64,000 nucleotides of DNA from assembly GCA_021828185.1 (NCBI GenBank), contig JAKASI010000003.1:186001-250000 (forward strand), read 5' to 3'. Shown piece after piece: positions 16,583 through 25,657 of this stretch (its first letter is position 1; each line of letters begins with the position of its first letter). The DNA comes from an archaeon. Its GTDB lineage: Archaea; Thermoproteota; Nitrososphaeria; Nitrososphaerales; UBA183. The translations under genes and the position numbers were made by a program. The notes under the pieces were generated by a model. That model made no database searches, was not told the origin of the DNA, and was given only the letters and a program-made list of their open reading frames with translations.

Positions 16583-18490
16583 CTATGGCGACCAGCAGGC
16601 GGCCTTGGCGTTGTCATACCAGGCATTGCAGTTGTGAACGACAGCGTTAGAGACGAGATAGCTCTGGTCTCGCGTGGCTATGTTGTACACTCTTCCCACA
16701 TAGAAATGTCTACTGACTTTTTGAATCGGAATGATGAAGTATGCGTCCCTTATCTTGACCCGCCTGTGTTGGGAACTAGGGCAGAGCACCCCTCTGTAGA
16801 TGAGTTTTCGATCATAATGTACCCTGTCTGTCCAACCTTCTTCAATCCCGCAGAACTGTCCCAGCCTGGCCCAAGCCAGCTGAATCTGTTCCGCCAGAAC
16901 CTTGGACACTGTATTGAAGATGACTCGGTTTCTCTTGTTCACATGCCCATCACCTGAGAGGTATCCCGCGAGAAATGATTGTAGAATTCGGGTATCTCTA
17001 TTGTATAGAATGAATTCTGGAATCTTCTTGTTCTTGACCCCAGCGCCGCAATGCTTCTGGAGAAACTCGCCAAGCGGTGCTGAGCTGAATGCGACTCGAA
17101 TTGCGTTCCTGGAGCGACGTCTAATCGTCGCCTTGTAACCCATTGAAGATGCGAATGCTACGACCCTCCTAGCAAATGCCATCTCCTTTCTATGAAGAGT
17201 CAAGATTATTGTCCTCCCATAGACGCAACCCTCTGCGACGTACAGCCCCACAAACCAGGCACTCACGCTCGATAGTCTGAACGCCCTAGAATAGGTCCGG
17301 GCCCCTCTGTGACACCATTGGGTCTTGCGAAGAGGGAATAGACTTCGGTCCATTCGTCCGATGATTCTTGGAAGGACAAGATAGTCTCCTTGGAGGAATG
17401 CATGTTTTTCCAGCACATCACCTGCATTCTTCCAAACTGGCGATGAATATTCGACAGGTCCCTTCCTTTCAGCGGTGCCCCTGACGACAAGAACGGGATG
17501 ATTGGGCGTTAGTTTGAGGGGCAACAACCCCGTCCCCTTGACTTCGACCAGATCTCCATTATAGTGACGCTCGAACGTCTTAACCACGCTCTCGAGCCCT
17601 GTTCTCCCAACGACGGAGTCTCCGACTTCGTACTGGGAGATTTGCTTGTTATCTCCCAAGACAAGCTCGCTGGGGGGCAGACAATACTCTCCCGTGGTTA
17701 CTCGCTCACATTTGAAATTCTCATCGCAGAAATCACAGAGCTCTTCGCTTCCTATCACCCACCCGGTCCCTGGGTTCATGTCAGTCTTGAGCTCGGTTAA
17801 CTCCTCGGAGAGTCCCATGGTCAGGGTGTCGAAGGGACTCGAAGTGCACTGATTGCAACCGGAGGCGCAGGGGAATGGCTCGACGGTGTAGAAGTGAGTA
17901 CCATCGGTGTTATGGAAATCGCAAAAAGCTTGACAGGATGCAGAACCGCCGAGGGTGACTGTGGTCCCCGGTGGGAAGAATATGTTGTAAGCGCCCTGCT
18001 GTCCGAGTTCCGGAATCAGTCCCAACTTTATCCAGGAAGCGATCTGGGGACCAATCTGGGAGTCGTCGATGGTTGACGGAGGGTCGGCTGTGATGATTTT
18101 GCTCGGGAGGACGGTCCCCTGCCCTACGTTGTACTCGGAAAGCCCGCCGGAATAACTCTTGTCGGCCTCGATATCCATGACGGCCTTGTCTACGCCTTTG
18201 GGGGCGAACGGTATCGTCTTCCCCTGCCAATAGCTCCCCCAGTAGATGTTCTGCCATCTGTAGCCCGACTTCCAGAGGGGCCCGCCGTTGTACACAGCCA
18301 GACTGCCCCCCTTGACCTCCTTTGCCGGGAGCATCTGCGCGTGGCCGCAGGGGGAAGCGATGTGCCAGACTCCAGAGGCCAACTTGCTGCCGGAAGATGC
18401 CCTCACGCCCACATGGTCGAAAGCCGAGACAGGTCTTCCGCAGACGGGGCAGTCGCGTCGCCCCCTGCACTGTTCGCAGGTTCGCTTCAT
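16583..18490 (-). CDS. EXORDIUM/PHI-1-like protein with N-terminal zinc ribbon, interrupted by an intein
   Basis: The 635-residue precursor would splice to a 284-residue host protein. Residues 1-20 form a zinc ribbon (C5, C8, C14, C17). Residues 75-269 plus the last 15 residues resemble EXORDIUM/PHI-1-like proteins: VDKAVMDIEADKSYSGGLSEY, GAYNIFFPPGTTVTL, CQAFCDFHNTDG, the SEELTELKTDMNPGTGW segment where relatives carry a HELAEAxTDP helix, and a final EY-CNAWYDNAKAACW. Relatives are normally secreted, yet no signal peptide is visible. It lies in line with a phosphoesterase and a small protein upstream. Its enzymatic role is unknown. Confidence 0.7.
   Translation of the reverse strand: MKRTCEQCRGRRDCPVCGRPVSAFDHVGVRASSGSKLASGVWHIASPCGHAQMLPAKEVKGGSLAVYNGGPLWKSGYRWQNIYWGSYWQGKTIPFAPKGVDKAVMDIEADKSYSGGLSEYNVGQGTVLPSKIITADPPSTIDDSQIGPQIASWIKLGLIPELGQQGAYNIFFPPGTTVTLGGSASCQAFCDFHNTDGTHFYTVEPFPCASGCNQCTSSPFDTLTMGLSEELTELKTDMNPGTGWVIGSEELCDFCDENFKCERVTTGEYCLPPSELVLGDNKQISQYEVGDSVVGRTGLESVVKTFERHYNGDLVEVKGTGLLPLKLTPNHPVLVVRGTAERKGPVEYSSPVWKNAGDVLEKHAFLQGDYLVLPRIIGRMDRSLFPLRKTQWCHRGARTYSRAFRLSSVSAWFVGLYVAEGCVYGRTIILTLHRKEMAFARRVVAFASSMGYKATIRRRSRNAIRVAFSSAPLGEFLQKHCGAGVKNKKIPEFILYNRDTRILQSFLAGYLSGDGHVNKRNRVIFNTVSKVLAEQIQLAWARLGQFCGIEEGWTDRVHYDRKLIYRGVLCPSSQHRRVKIRDAYFIIPIQKVSRHFYVGRVYNIATRDQSYLVSNAVVHNCNAWYDNAKAACWSP
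16631..17683 (-). other. Intein with LAGLIDADG homing endonuclease (351 residues)
   Basis: The element spans residues 270-620 of the precursor. Block A starts at C270 (CLPPSELVLGD). Block B has T328-x-x-H331 (KLTPNHPVLV). Two endonuclease motifs follow, FVGLYVAEG (about 413-421) and LAGYLSGDG (507-515). Block F is YVGRVYNIATRDQSYLVSN and block G is VVHN with H619, N620 and the +1 residue C621. All residues needed for cis-splicing are present, so it looks active. Its base composition is visibly less GC-rich than the flanks, which fits lateral arrival. Confidence 0.9.
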
Positions 18491-18585
18491 ACTTTCAGGC
18501 TCCTGTTAGGAAACCGGCCTTGAACCATATTGGTCGTGCGTGCAAATGTCCAAGTTTTCGAAGTGGTTTCAATGTGCGAGCCTAG

Positions 18586-19650
18586 TCAAATAGGTGCAAA
18601 TGGGCGTGGCACCTGAGTGAAGTCGAACGCCTCGGGGAAGCCGTTGGCGGCCGCGTCCCTTGTGCTCAGGGGAGACAGGCCATAGCGTGTCTCGACGAAC
18701 TTCAGAATCGAAGTGTGGTCGTTGACGGTGCTGTCGACGAAGCCTGCCTTCGTATATGGCGAGATGACCAAGCATGGGACCCTGAAGCCGTACCCGTACT
18801 TGTCGACCTGTGGCGGAGGGACGTGATCGAAGAAGCCTCCATAGTCGTCCCAGGTGACGAAGATGGCCGCTGATGGCCAGTAGGGACTGGTTCCTACAAC
18901 GTTGACGATGTAGTCCGCGACGGAGTTCTCTCCCGTCTGTATGTCTGATGGAGGGTGCTCGTCCCCTCCCGGGGCCCCGATTACCCACGACACCTGGCTG
19001 AGCTGGCCTGCCTTGACGTCGGCCGTGATGCTGGCAGCCTCCTTGAAGTTTCCCATTGTTTTCGGGGAGTTCTTGATGTAGGAGAAGCTTTCGTACCAGG
19101 ACGGATAGTCGGCATAGACCTTCCAGGTCACGCCCGCGGCGTCGAGCTCCTGGAAGACTGGAGGGAAGGGGAGGTTCCTCGGGACGTTGTCGTCCAGAAG
19201 CCCTCCGGCTGTACCCGCCACCAAGAAGAGATGGTTGGGGGCGCTTTCGCTCATGACCGATGTGAAGTACCTGTCGCACAGGACGTATTCTTCCGCAGCC
19301 TTCCAGTAGCGGCCGAGGTCCGTCCCGTCATAGTAGCCCATCACCTCGGCGTTCCCTTCCATGTAGACGAACCCATCCATCTTTCCCGAGTCGTAGTCAG
19401 CGTGAGCAGACTTCCAGTTGTGGCTCGTGTCGACTGGTGTGAGGTTGGTGTCGTGGTAGGGGCTCACGCAGGTCGAGGAGCCGGGGGCGTCAGGGAGGCA
19501 GTACGCCTTCCCGGCCGTCCCGTCAGCGCCGGGGTACGTCCCGAAGTAGTTGTCGAAGGTGTGGTTCTCCTGAAGAACGATGATGATGTTTCCTATGGCG
19601 GAGACGCCCGGGCCGGCTGCGCCCCGCCTTGGAAGAGTCGCTTGGGTCAA
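18586..19650 (-). CDS. Phosphoesterase of the phospholipase C/acid phosphatase AcpA superfamily
   Basis: The 354-residue enzyme has the family start [20 protein letters not shown] (catalytic and metal-binding Glu-Asn-His), [35 protein letters not shown] and [16 protein letters not shown], followed by a late [15 protein letters not shown]. It hydrolyses phosphomonoesters or phospholipids. No signal peptide precedes the catalytic start, unlike most relatives. It sits 15 bases downstream of the 151-residue gene and 95 bases upstream of the intein-bearing gene, in a likely transcription unit. Confidence 0.85.
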   Translation of the reverse strand: MTQATLPRRGAAGPGVSAIGNIIIVLQENHTFDNYFGTYPGADGTAGKAYCLPDAPGSSTCVSPYHDTNLTPVDTSHNWKSAHADYDSGKMDGFVYMEGNAEVMGYYDGTDLGRYWKAAEEYVLCDRYFTSVMSESAPNHLFLVAGTAGGLLDDNVPRNLPFPPVFQELDAAGVTWKVYADYPSWYESFSYIKNSPKTMGNFKEAASITADVKAGQLSQVSWVIGAPGGDEHPPSDIQTGENSVADYIVNVVGTSPYWPSAAIFVTWDDYGGFFDHVPPPQVDKYGYGFRVPCLVISPYTKAGFVDSTVNDHTSILKFVETRYGLSPLSTRDAAANGFPEAFDFTQVPRPFAPI

Positions 19651-19665
19651 GCCTGACTTCTCCTG

Positions 19666-20121
19666 TCAACCGAAGGTAAGAGTGATGGTGAACGCAGCCT
19701 CAGGCGGCAGGGTGGCGATTTCGGCGGAGACGCTCCAACTCTGGAGCCCCAGATGGGCGGAGAAGGCGGTGAGCATACTGACCAGATGTTCTGCAATCCA
19801 CCCCAGCACCTTCTGGATAGCGCCCTGGGCGTCGGCCGAGAGGCGGGAGAAGACCTTCAGGACTCCTCCTATCGACATGGAATGGGACTGGAGCGACGAC
19901 ACCAACGTTGTTCTAATGTTTGCGCGGGCCGCAGCGTCGACTGCTTCGGGCTTCGTGTCCCCGAAGGCGGCCCTCAACGAGGCTTCAAGCCCCCTTACTA
20001 GAGACACCGACCGCTGGAGGTCGGGCAGGTGCCTGCGGAGCTTCCTGGCGTCTCCTCCCTGTGAAAACTTGTTCCAGGCATCCTTCAATTCGTCTGGCAC
20101 CTCCCCTCCGGCGACACTCAA
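19666..20121 (-). CDS. Hypothetical helical protein
   Basis: The 151-residue soluble protein is mainly helical up to residue 130 (LQRSVSLVRGLEASLRAAFG, then GVLKVFSRLSADAQGAIQKVLGWI) and ends with beta strands (VSAEIATLPPEAAFTITLTFG). I do not recognise the family. It is the first gene of the three-gene block with the phosphoesterase and the intein-bearing protein, so it may be a partner or regulator of them. Confidence 0.6.
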   Translation of the reverse strand: MSVAGGEVPDELKDAWNKFSQGGDARKLRRHLPDLQRSVSLVRGLEASLRAAFGDTKPEAVDAAARANIRTTLVSSLQSHSMSIGGVLKVFSRLSADAQGAIQKVLGWIAEHLVSMLTAFSAHLGLQSWSVSAEIATLPPEAAFTITLTFG

Positions 20122-20238
20122 GATGAATATTGGAAGAATTCGAGGGCTAAAAAGAATTCATTCGGTTCATTCACAGGAAAGAGGAGAGGCGTCCCGGGAA
20201 AAGGGGCGCACGCCCCTGTCCCTTCCCGGAGGCGCTCT

Positions 20239-20616
20239 TCATGTGGGAGTAGCCATCGGCCGCGATGGTCCGTGCTTCTCAGCGAGCCACTGCCGCGGCG
20301 AGAGCCTCCCCTCGGTGGGGAGCCCTGATTCGACCCACTCTCTCATTCCGCCCTCGTAGGCCTTCGCGTTGTACCCCTGCTTCGCCAGGAACTCGGCCGA
20401 CTCTCTGGAGGCGTTGCAGGTGTAGCTGGAGCAGCGGGTGGTGATTTCCTTGCTCCTTTCGAGCTCCCTTCACTTCCCTGCCTGGAGCTCACTCTGAGGA
20501 ACAGATATGGAGCCCTTGATGTGGACCTTGTCGCAGGCTTCGGGCTCAAGGACGTTCACTGCGACCACGCCTGGAGAGCCCAGCTTGGTCGTGAGCTCGT
20601 TCTTCGAGATTGTCTT
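20239..20616 (-). pseudogene. Rhodanese-like gene with an in-frame TGA
   Basis: The frame reads KNELTTKLGSPGVVAVNVLE, HIKGSISVPQSELQAGK, then TGA (20470-20472), then RELERSKEITTRCSSYTCNA with the active-site Cys, and AYEGGMREWVESGLPTEG. The frame on both sides of the TGA is the same. Family members have tryptophan or another aromatic at the stop position. No start codon is found upstream of KTISKNEL. It is probably a nonsense pseudogene, unless the stop is read through. Confidence 0.75.
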
Positions 20617-20689
20617 CGTTTCGTGCCGGCGGGAGCTTTTCCGAGATTGATGATTTTTGGAAACGATTTTCCAGATTCACCGGGCGCGC

Positions 20690-20980
20690 CTAGCTCTGGT
20701 CGCGACCGAACTCTTCGAGGAAGCCCTTCATCTTCCAGAAGACATCTAGGAACTCGAGCCCCCTTGGAGTAACTCCGTAGTAGGCTCCGTCTTCATCTTG
20801 TGACCTGACCGTGAGTCCGAATTTGCAGAGCCTTTCGACGATCAGCTTCAGCCTGTCGACTGGGACCCCGACTCCATAGGAGAGTTTGGTGACCCTCGCG
20901 CCCTCGGGGTAGTGGGTGATGACCTCCAGGACCTCGGCGTACAGGTCGGTCTTCGACCTCTTCGAGTCCCTACGGCCCAT
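20690..20980 (-). CDS. Winged-helix DNA-binding protein
   Basis: The 96-residue protein is a winged helix with an N-terminal basic patch (GRRDSKRSK): LYAEVLEVITHYPEGARVTKLSYGVGVPVDRLKLIVERL, then a wing ending YYGVTPRGLEFL. It is the last gene of the ABC transporter/beta-helix operon (27 bases after the beta-helix gene) and is a candidate regulator of that operon. Confidence 0.82.
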   Translation of the reverse strand: MGRRDSKRSKTDLYAEVLEVITHYPEGARVTKLSYGVGVPVDRLKLIVERLCKFGLTVRSQDEDGAYYGVTPRGLEFLDVFWKMKGFLEEFGRDQS

Positions 20981-21006
20981 GGTTGGGTGCTCTCACCGGT
21001 CCCATC

Positions 21007-22251
21007 CTAGAATGGCGCGTCGAGAAGCCTGTCAACTTTCTTCGAGGGCTTTTCGAGGTGGACTCCCTCTGAAATGTCGGCTTCTTTCGAGTAGTTGACC
21101 TCGTCCGCCATGCTCCCCGGCTGCATGTGCACAATCTCGCCGTAGATCCTCTTGGCCTGCGAGTACCTCTCGACTCTTACGTTCTTTCCGTACACGTCGT
21201 CCACCCTGGTCGGGTGCCCCAGCGTGTGTAAAGTCGACATGGTAGCCCAGAACCCCCCGAACACCACGCCCTTTCCAATCTCGACAGACTCGCCAACGAT
21301 GGGGCCGTTGACGCGGGACCCTGCTCCCACCACGACTTCCTTGGCTTTCAATCCGCGCGAGGTCCACACCTGGCCGCCCACCTCGGCCCTCCCTGACGAT
21401 GCGACACTGTCGGCCATGAGCCGTCCTCCCACCGCAAGGTCACCACACTTGATCTGGCCCTTCGACTCGGCAGACCCGAGCACCTCGAACTTCTCAGTGA
21501 CGTTGAGCGAACCGTTCACGTCGAGCCTCCCGTTGACTTTCAGGCTTGACACTTTGAGGTCTCCCCGGGCCTTTGCAACCCCGTTGACTTCCAAGACCCT
21601 GCAGAGGGCATCTCCTTCGAATTCAACTCTCCCGGAGGCCGTCAGGCTCTCGCCGCTGCTCCCGGGGGGAAGGGTGAGGTGGCCGTAGACCTGGACTGTG
21701 CCGTAGCTCAGCTTGCCCGAGGTCCGGAAGTGTCCCCGCACCTTGATGTCCCCTCTGATTGTGCCTCCCGCGATTTCGGCGTGGCCGCCGACTCGCAGGT
21801 TGGAGATGTCGACGCTCTCGGTGACGGCCATGTGGCCCCCGACGTCAACGTCGTCCGCCCTGAGGTTCCCCTTGGTCTGCATGTGGCCGCCCACGCGCAC
21901 CACCTTCGAGGTTACCCCCGTCGACTCGAGGTGGCCGCCGACATCGACCCTTTCCGCAGTGACGGTCCCATGTACTTCCGCCGAAGCATCGATTTCCACA
22001 TCCCCGTGGGCAAGGAGATTCCCCCTGACCACTACGTTCCCGCTGGGGCCAAACCCCGTCCCTTCCACCCTCATCTTTCCGCACTCGAAGTCACACCCGA
22101 TGGTGACCGGGCCTTCGAAGTAGGCGGTTCCGCTCACGGTCACCCTCCTGCCGGATTCAGCCATGATCGTCGCTTTGCGGCCGACCCTCAGGTCTCCCGT
22201 GACGTTCCCGAGCTTCGCCGTCGAATCGGCCTCCACCATATGGTCTGGCAT
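21007..22251 (-). CDS. Bactofilin-like polymer-forming beta-helix protein
   Basis: The 414-residue protein is built of about 20 short beta-helix turns with the recurring pattern V-x-V-x-G-x-L/H-x-x-x-G (GNVTGDLRVG, VDVGGHLESTG, VVRVGGHMQTKG, DVDVGGHMAV, LKVNGRLDVNGS). This is the single-stranded right-handed beta-helix of bactofilin/polymer-forming proteins, here much longer than the 12-15 turns usual in bactofilins. The last 60 residues lose the repeat and may be a cap. It begins 4 bases after the ABC-2 permease stop, so it is co-translated with an exporter. There is no signal peptide. Confidence 0.82.
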   Translation of the reverse strand: MPDHMVEADSTAKLGNVTGDLRVGRKATIMAESGRRVTVSGTAYFEGPVTIGCDFECGKMRVEGTGFGPSGNVVVRGNLLAHGDVEIDASAEVHGTVTAERVDVGGHLESTGVTSKVVRVGGHMQTKGNLRADDVDVGGHMAVTESVDISNLRVGGHAEIAGGTIRGDIKVRGHFRTSGKLSYGTVQVYGHLTLPPGSSGESLTASGRVEFEGDALCRVLEVNGVAKARGDLKVSSLKVNGRLDVNGSLNVTEKFEVLGSAESKGQIKCGDLAVGGRLMADSVASSGRAEVGGQVWTSRGLKAKEVVVGAGSRVNGPIVGESVEIGKGVVFGGFWATMSTLHTLGHPTRVDDVYGKNVRVERYSQAKRIYGEIVHMQPGSMADEVNYSKEADISEGVHLEKPSKKVDRLLDAPF

Positions 22252-22254
22252 GTC

Positions 22255-23085
22255 CTATCTCGCCCTCAACGCGTTTCTCGCCATTGTGATGCCCAGGAGG
22301 GCGAAGATTACGCCGAACACGGCCAGTCCGGCCACGTCCCAGACGAACGCCTGGGACTGTGAAGCATTGAGAGTGCTGTTCACGATGAGCAGCCTCGTGG
22401 CATCGCTGGCCAGCGTGATAGGGTTTGCCTGGGCGACAGGCTTCAGCCAGCCTGGGAAGAAGCTGAGCGGGAAGAACGCTGAGCTGGTGAACATGAACGG
22501 GAATGTGAGAAAGTTGACAGCCGCGAAGAAACTGTCGGTGCTCTTCACCGAAATCGCTATCCCTGTGAAGAAGGTCGCGAAGACTGCCGTCAGGAGCGCC
22601 ACGACGGCGAAGACCCCCAGCAGGTTGACCGCGCCGAACCCTGCTCCCAGCTTGAGCCCGTTCGGGATGAGGAGAGCGAGGACGAACGTTATCGGAGCAG
22701 CCGCCATCCCCCTGGCGACGTTCTGAATCACCCCGCCGAAGTAGATGGAAGTTCGGGGGATGGGGAACGCTCTGAGCATGTCGAGGTAGCCGTTGATTCT
22801 GTCGAACACGAGGTCCACGCCCATGAAGCTCATCCCGGTGAGGGCGACGATGCTAATCACTCCCGGGGTCAGGTATGTGATGTAGTTGGACGCGCCACCG
22901 AACGCCTGCTGCAGCGGCCCTAGGGAACCCCCTGTTGAGGAAGCGAAGGCGTTGGCCGGGTTGAACGAATTCCCGAAGAGTGCCAGCCAGAAGAGGGCCT
23001 GGATTGAAGTAACCATGACTGCGAAGGGGTTTCTTGCCCACTTCGTCAGTGACCTTCTGCCGAGGGCCAGAGTCTCGCTGATCAT
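22255..23085 (-). CDS. ABC-2 type transporter permease
   Basis: The 276-residue protein has six hydrophobic segments and the ABC-2 signature region VDLVFDRINGYLDMLRAFPIPR (cytosolic coupling helix), followed by a conserved FFPLSFFPGWLKPVAQANPITLASD near the C-terminus, as in the DrrB/NodJ group. It pairs with the ATPase, whose stop overlaps its start (ATGA). The exported substrate is unknown. The beta-helix protein encoded next to it may be linked to envelope assembly. Confidence 0.9.
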   Translation of the reverse strand: MISETLALGRRSLTKWARNPFAVMVTSIQALFWLALFGNSFNPANAFASSTGGSLGPLQQAFGGASNYITYLTPGVISIVALTGMSFMGVDLVFDRINGYLDMLRAFPIPRTSIYFGGVIQNVARGMAAAPITFVLALLIPNGLKLGAGFGAVNLLGVFAVVALLTAVFATFFTGIAISVKSTDSFFAAVNFLTFPFMFTSSAFFPLSFFPGWLKPVAQANPITLASDATRLLIVNSTLNASQSQAFVWDVAGLAVFGVIFALLGITMARNALRAR

Positions 23086-24083
23086 CTGCTCTCCCTCACG
23101 TGGATGTCAGCAAACTTGTCGGCGCGGCCGTTCCCCTCCTCGGCGTCTCTCATGGACCTGCCGGTCACCTCGAGGAAGACTTGGTCCAGGGTGGGCTTGG
23201 AGAACGACGTCCCTGTTATCTTGAGGCCCCTCGATGAAACGCTCGTTATGATCTGAGGGAGGGCAGACTCCGCCCTGGGGATCTTCAGGCGATAGGAGTC
23301 GCCGGCGCGGGTCACCTCCGTGACAGTCGGGAAGGAGTTGAGGAACCCCGTCAGGTCTTGGGCACCATCTTCCAAAGTGATGGTCAGTACGTCTCCGCGC
23401 AGACTGTCCTTCAGTTCTCCGGGGGTCCCTGCGATCTTGATCGACCCGCGATCCATGATGGCGACGACGTCAGAGAGCCTGTCCGCCTCTTCCAGATAGT
23501 GTGTGGTCATGAATATCGCGACCCCCTGCTCTCCGTTGAGGTAGGAGATGTAGTCCCATATCTTGGTCCTGGTCTGGATGTCCAGCCCCACCGTGGGCTC
23601 GTCCAGGAAGAGGACCTTGGGCGTGTGGACGAGGGCGGCGACAAGCTGGAGCCTTCGTTTCATCCCACCCGAGTAGGTCCCGACTCGCTTGTCGGCGTAC
23701 CCTTCCAGCTCGACCAGCTGCAGAAGGTCCGCGGCGCGCTTCTTGGCCGTCGAGTCAGGGACATGCTGGAGCTTTGCGGCTAGCAGCAGGTTCTCGATTC
23801 CCTTCAGCTCGTTGTCCAGCGTGACCTCTTGAGGCACGACCCCGATTATCCCTCGGACCGCCTTTGGGTCCTTTCTCACGTCGTGGCCGCCGACGGCCGC
23901 TGTCCCTTCGGTGATCGCCGTCAGGGTGGTGAGCATCTGGATCGTGGTGGTCTTCCCGGCTCCGTTGGGGCCGAGTAGGCTGAAGACCTCCCCTTCGCCG
24001 ACGGAGAATGACGCTCGGTCGACGACCCTGGTCGAAGGGTCGTAGGCCTTGGTCAGGCCGTCGACTTCGATTATCCTGCTCAT
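23082..24083 (-). CDS. ABC transporter ATPase of the DrrA type
   Basis: The 333-residue ATPase has Walker A GPNGAGKTT (residues 38-46), a Q-loop, the ABC signature YSGGMKRR, Walker B VLFLDEPTVGLD and a switch histidine in FMTTHYLEEAD. The C-terminal 90 residues are the regulatory extension of the daunorubicin-resistance group. A TATA box GTTATATCC about 35 bases upstream of ATG 24083 is the likely operon promoter. It is first in the four-gene unit running down to 20690. Confidence 0.94.
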   Translation of the reverse strand: MSRIIEVDGLTKAYDPSTRVVDRASFSVGEGEVFSLLGPNGAGKTTTIQMLTTLTAITEGTAAVGGHDVRKDPKAVRGIIGVVPQEVTLDNELKGIENLLLAAKLQHVPDSTAKKRAADLLQLVELEGYADKRVGTYSGGMKRRLQLVAALVHTPKVLFLDEPTVGLDIQTRTKIWDYISYLNGEQGVAIFMTTHYLEEADRLSDVVAIMDRGSIKIAGTPGELKDSLRGDVLTITLEDGAQDLTGFLNSFPTVTEVTRAGDSYRLKIPRAESALPQIITSVSSRGLKITGTSFSKPTLDQVFLEVTGRSMRDAEEGNGRADKFADIHVRESR

Positions 24084-24219
24084 TTTTCCGACAGATAGGA
24101 CGACATGGAGACAGGATATAACGTCAGTGCACTTTCAGTAGTCACCGGATGTTAGTTTCCAGGAAGCCTGTTGCGCGAGCGTTCTTGATTTAATAGATGA
24201 GTCTTGACGCGCTATCCCA

Positions 24220-24849
24220 ATGGTCAAGATTCAGCGCCTCAAAGGGGAACTGGCCCGCACCATCAGGAGGCTGTATGACGGGGGGTTGGTCTCCGGCGTT
24301 GGCGGGAACGCCAGCGTCATCCTCCCATCGAGGAAGGAGATTCTGATTACCCCCGCGGGGTACTTCAAGGGCGGCGTCGCCGAGGGGGACATCGTCAGGG
24401 TGAGCATTGAAGGGAAGCTGGTCGGGAAGGGAAAGCCGTCGAGTGAGCTCGCCACCCACCTAACGGCCTACAGGCTCAGGAGCGACGTCAACGCGATCGT
24501 CCACGGGCACCCTCCGACCGCGGTCGCCCTCATCACTGCGGGGATATCCATCCCCTCCATGACCCCCGAGCACGCGATCATGATCAAGAATCTCGAGGTG
24601 TTCGACTTCGCTGTTCCCGGGGAAGCCGGAGCGAAGACTGTGAAGGAATCTCTGAAGCGGTGCGACGTCGTGGGGATAAGGAACCACGGCTTCTTCTCGC
24701 TCGGGGAAGACCTGCATACGGCGGCTTCACGGCTTGAAGTGCTGGAAGAGAGCGCCAGAATCTACCTCGCTGGACGACAGGTCGGAGGAGTGCCAGGCCT
24801 GCAGGAAGAGGACTTGAGGAGGGTCAGAGCCGCGTACAGTCACGAATGA
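24220..24849 (+). CDS. Class II aldolase (fuculose-1-phosphate aldolase-like)
   Basis: The 209-residue zinc aldolase/epimerase fold has GNASVIL, TPAGYFKG, the Ser-Ser-Glu region GKPSSELATHL, zinc-binding HGHPPTAV (two His), and the third His in IRNHGFFSLG. It probably cleaves or forms a C-C bond in a sugar phosphate such as fuculose-1-phosphate. A TATA box GATTTAATAG centred about 29 bases before ATG 24220 supports a leaderless transcript. It is monocistronic. Confidence 0.9.
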   Translation: MVKIQRLKGELARTIRRLYDGGLVSGVGGNASVILPSRKEILITPAGYFKGGVAEGDIVRVSIEGKLVGKGKPSSELATHLTAYRLRSDVNAIVHGHPPTAVALITAGISIPSMTPEHAIMIKNLEVFDFAVPGEAGAKTVKESLKRCDVVGIRNHGFFSLGEDLHTAASRLEVLEESARIYLAGRQVGGVPGLQEEDLRRVRAAYSHE

Positions 24850-24984
24850 CGACGACCCGCAGAACCTCCCTACGGACTGGAGGTTCAGTCAGCCTATAGG
24901 CCGAGTGGCAGGCCGTGAACCAAGTCGCCTGGAATGAATGTTCGGTAAGTGTGTTAAAGAGTAGTTCATGGAGAAGAATCCCGG

Positions 24985-25266
24985 ATGCTGAAGGCGACCC
25001 TCCTAACCAGGTACCACGTCCTGGCCATCTCAGGGGCCTTCCTTTTCGGGGTGTTCCTGATGGTCGACGACGAGCTGTTCACCTACATGAGCCTCGGGGT
25101 CCCCAGGTACGAGTTCCCTCTCCTGGGGTATTTCGCGCTGTGGGACGCATGGGCGCTGGACTTCGACTTCGTCGTGGTCAGCGTGATGCTGATGCTCGTG
25201 GGGATCTACAAGAGCAGAACCTGGGCAACTAAAACGTGTTTTCTGCGTTCGGCATGTCGGGCATGA
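24985..25266 (+). CDS. Small two-helix membrane protein
   Basis: The 93-residue product has hydrophobic helices at about residues 12-27 and 62-75, separated by an acidic hydrophilic loop (VDDELFTYMS). The family is not recognised. Its last 12 codons overlap the 3' end of the convergent SnoaL-like gene, where its sequence becomes arbitrary, so the natural end may be near LVGIYKSRTW. A TTAAAG-like element precedes the ATG by about 30 bases. Confidence 0.5.
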   Translation: MLKATLLTRYHVLAISGAFLFGVFLMVDDELFTYMSLGVPRYEFPLLGYFALWDAWALDFDFVVVSVMLMLVGIYKSRTWATKTCFLRSACRA

Positions 25267-25657
25267 CCATCTGGGTGATGTCCCAGTACTCGACGATCTT
25301 GTCCCCTCTCCCGAAGCGGAAGAGGTGGACCTGCCTCAGGCCGCCGGCGCCCGGATTGGACCCTGAGCCCAATAGTTCCGTGTGGACCGCGACCATGTCT
25401 CCGTCGGCGAGAATCCTCCTTATTCTGAAGGTTGGGTCAGGCTACTTCGGAGCCTCCCGTTGGGCCGTGGACATCGATTCGAACAGGTCTTCCATGCCGC
25501 CCCTGACATAGGGGTTGTGCTGCCTGCAATCGGAGGCGAAGAGACTGAGCCCGTCCCTCTGCTTCCCCTGCGTGACCAACCTGAAGAAGTCGCGGACAAT
25601 CTTCTTCCTGCCCGCAGACCGCGCCGCCCGCTTCCTGGGGTCACTCTTTCTTGGCAT
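25229..25657 (-). pseudogene. SnoaL-like (NTF2-fold) gene with an in-frame TAG
   Basis: A 143-codon frame reads RKKIVRDFFRLVTQGKQRDG, ASDCRQHNPYVRGGMEDLFE and TAQREAPK, then TAG (25442-25444), then PDPTFRIRRILADGDMVAVH, LRQVHLFRFGRGDKIVEYWD and ITQMVMPDMPNA. Both halves are well-conserved SnoaL and in the same frame, so only one stop breaks it. Relatives have an aromatic residue at that site. It overlaps the DUF4287 gene start-to-end by 17 bases, in the Mo-hydroxylase operon. Confidence 0.75.
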
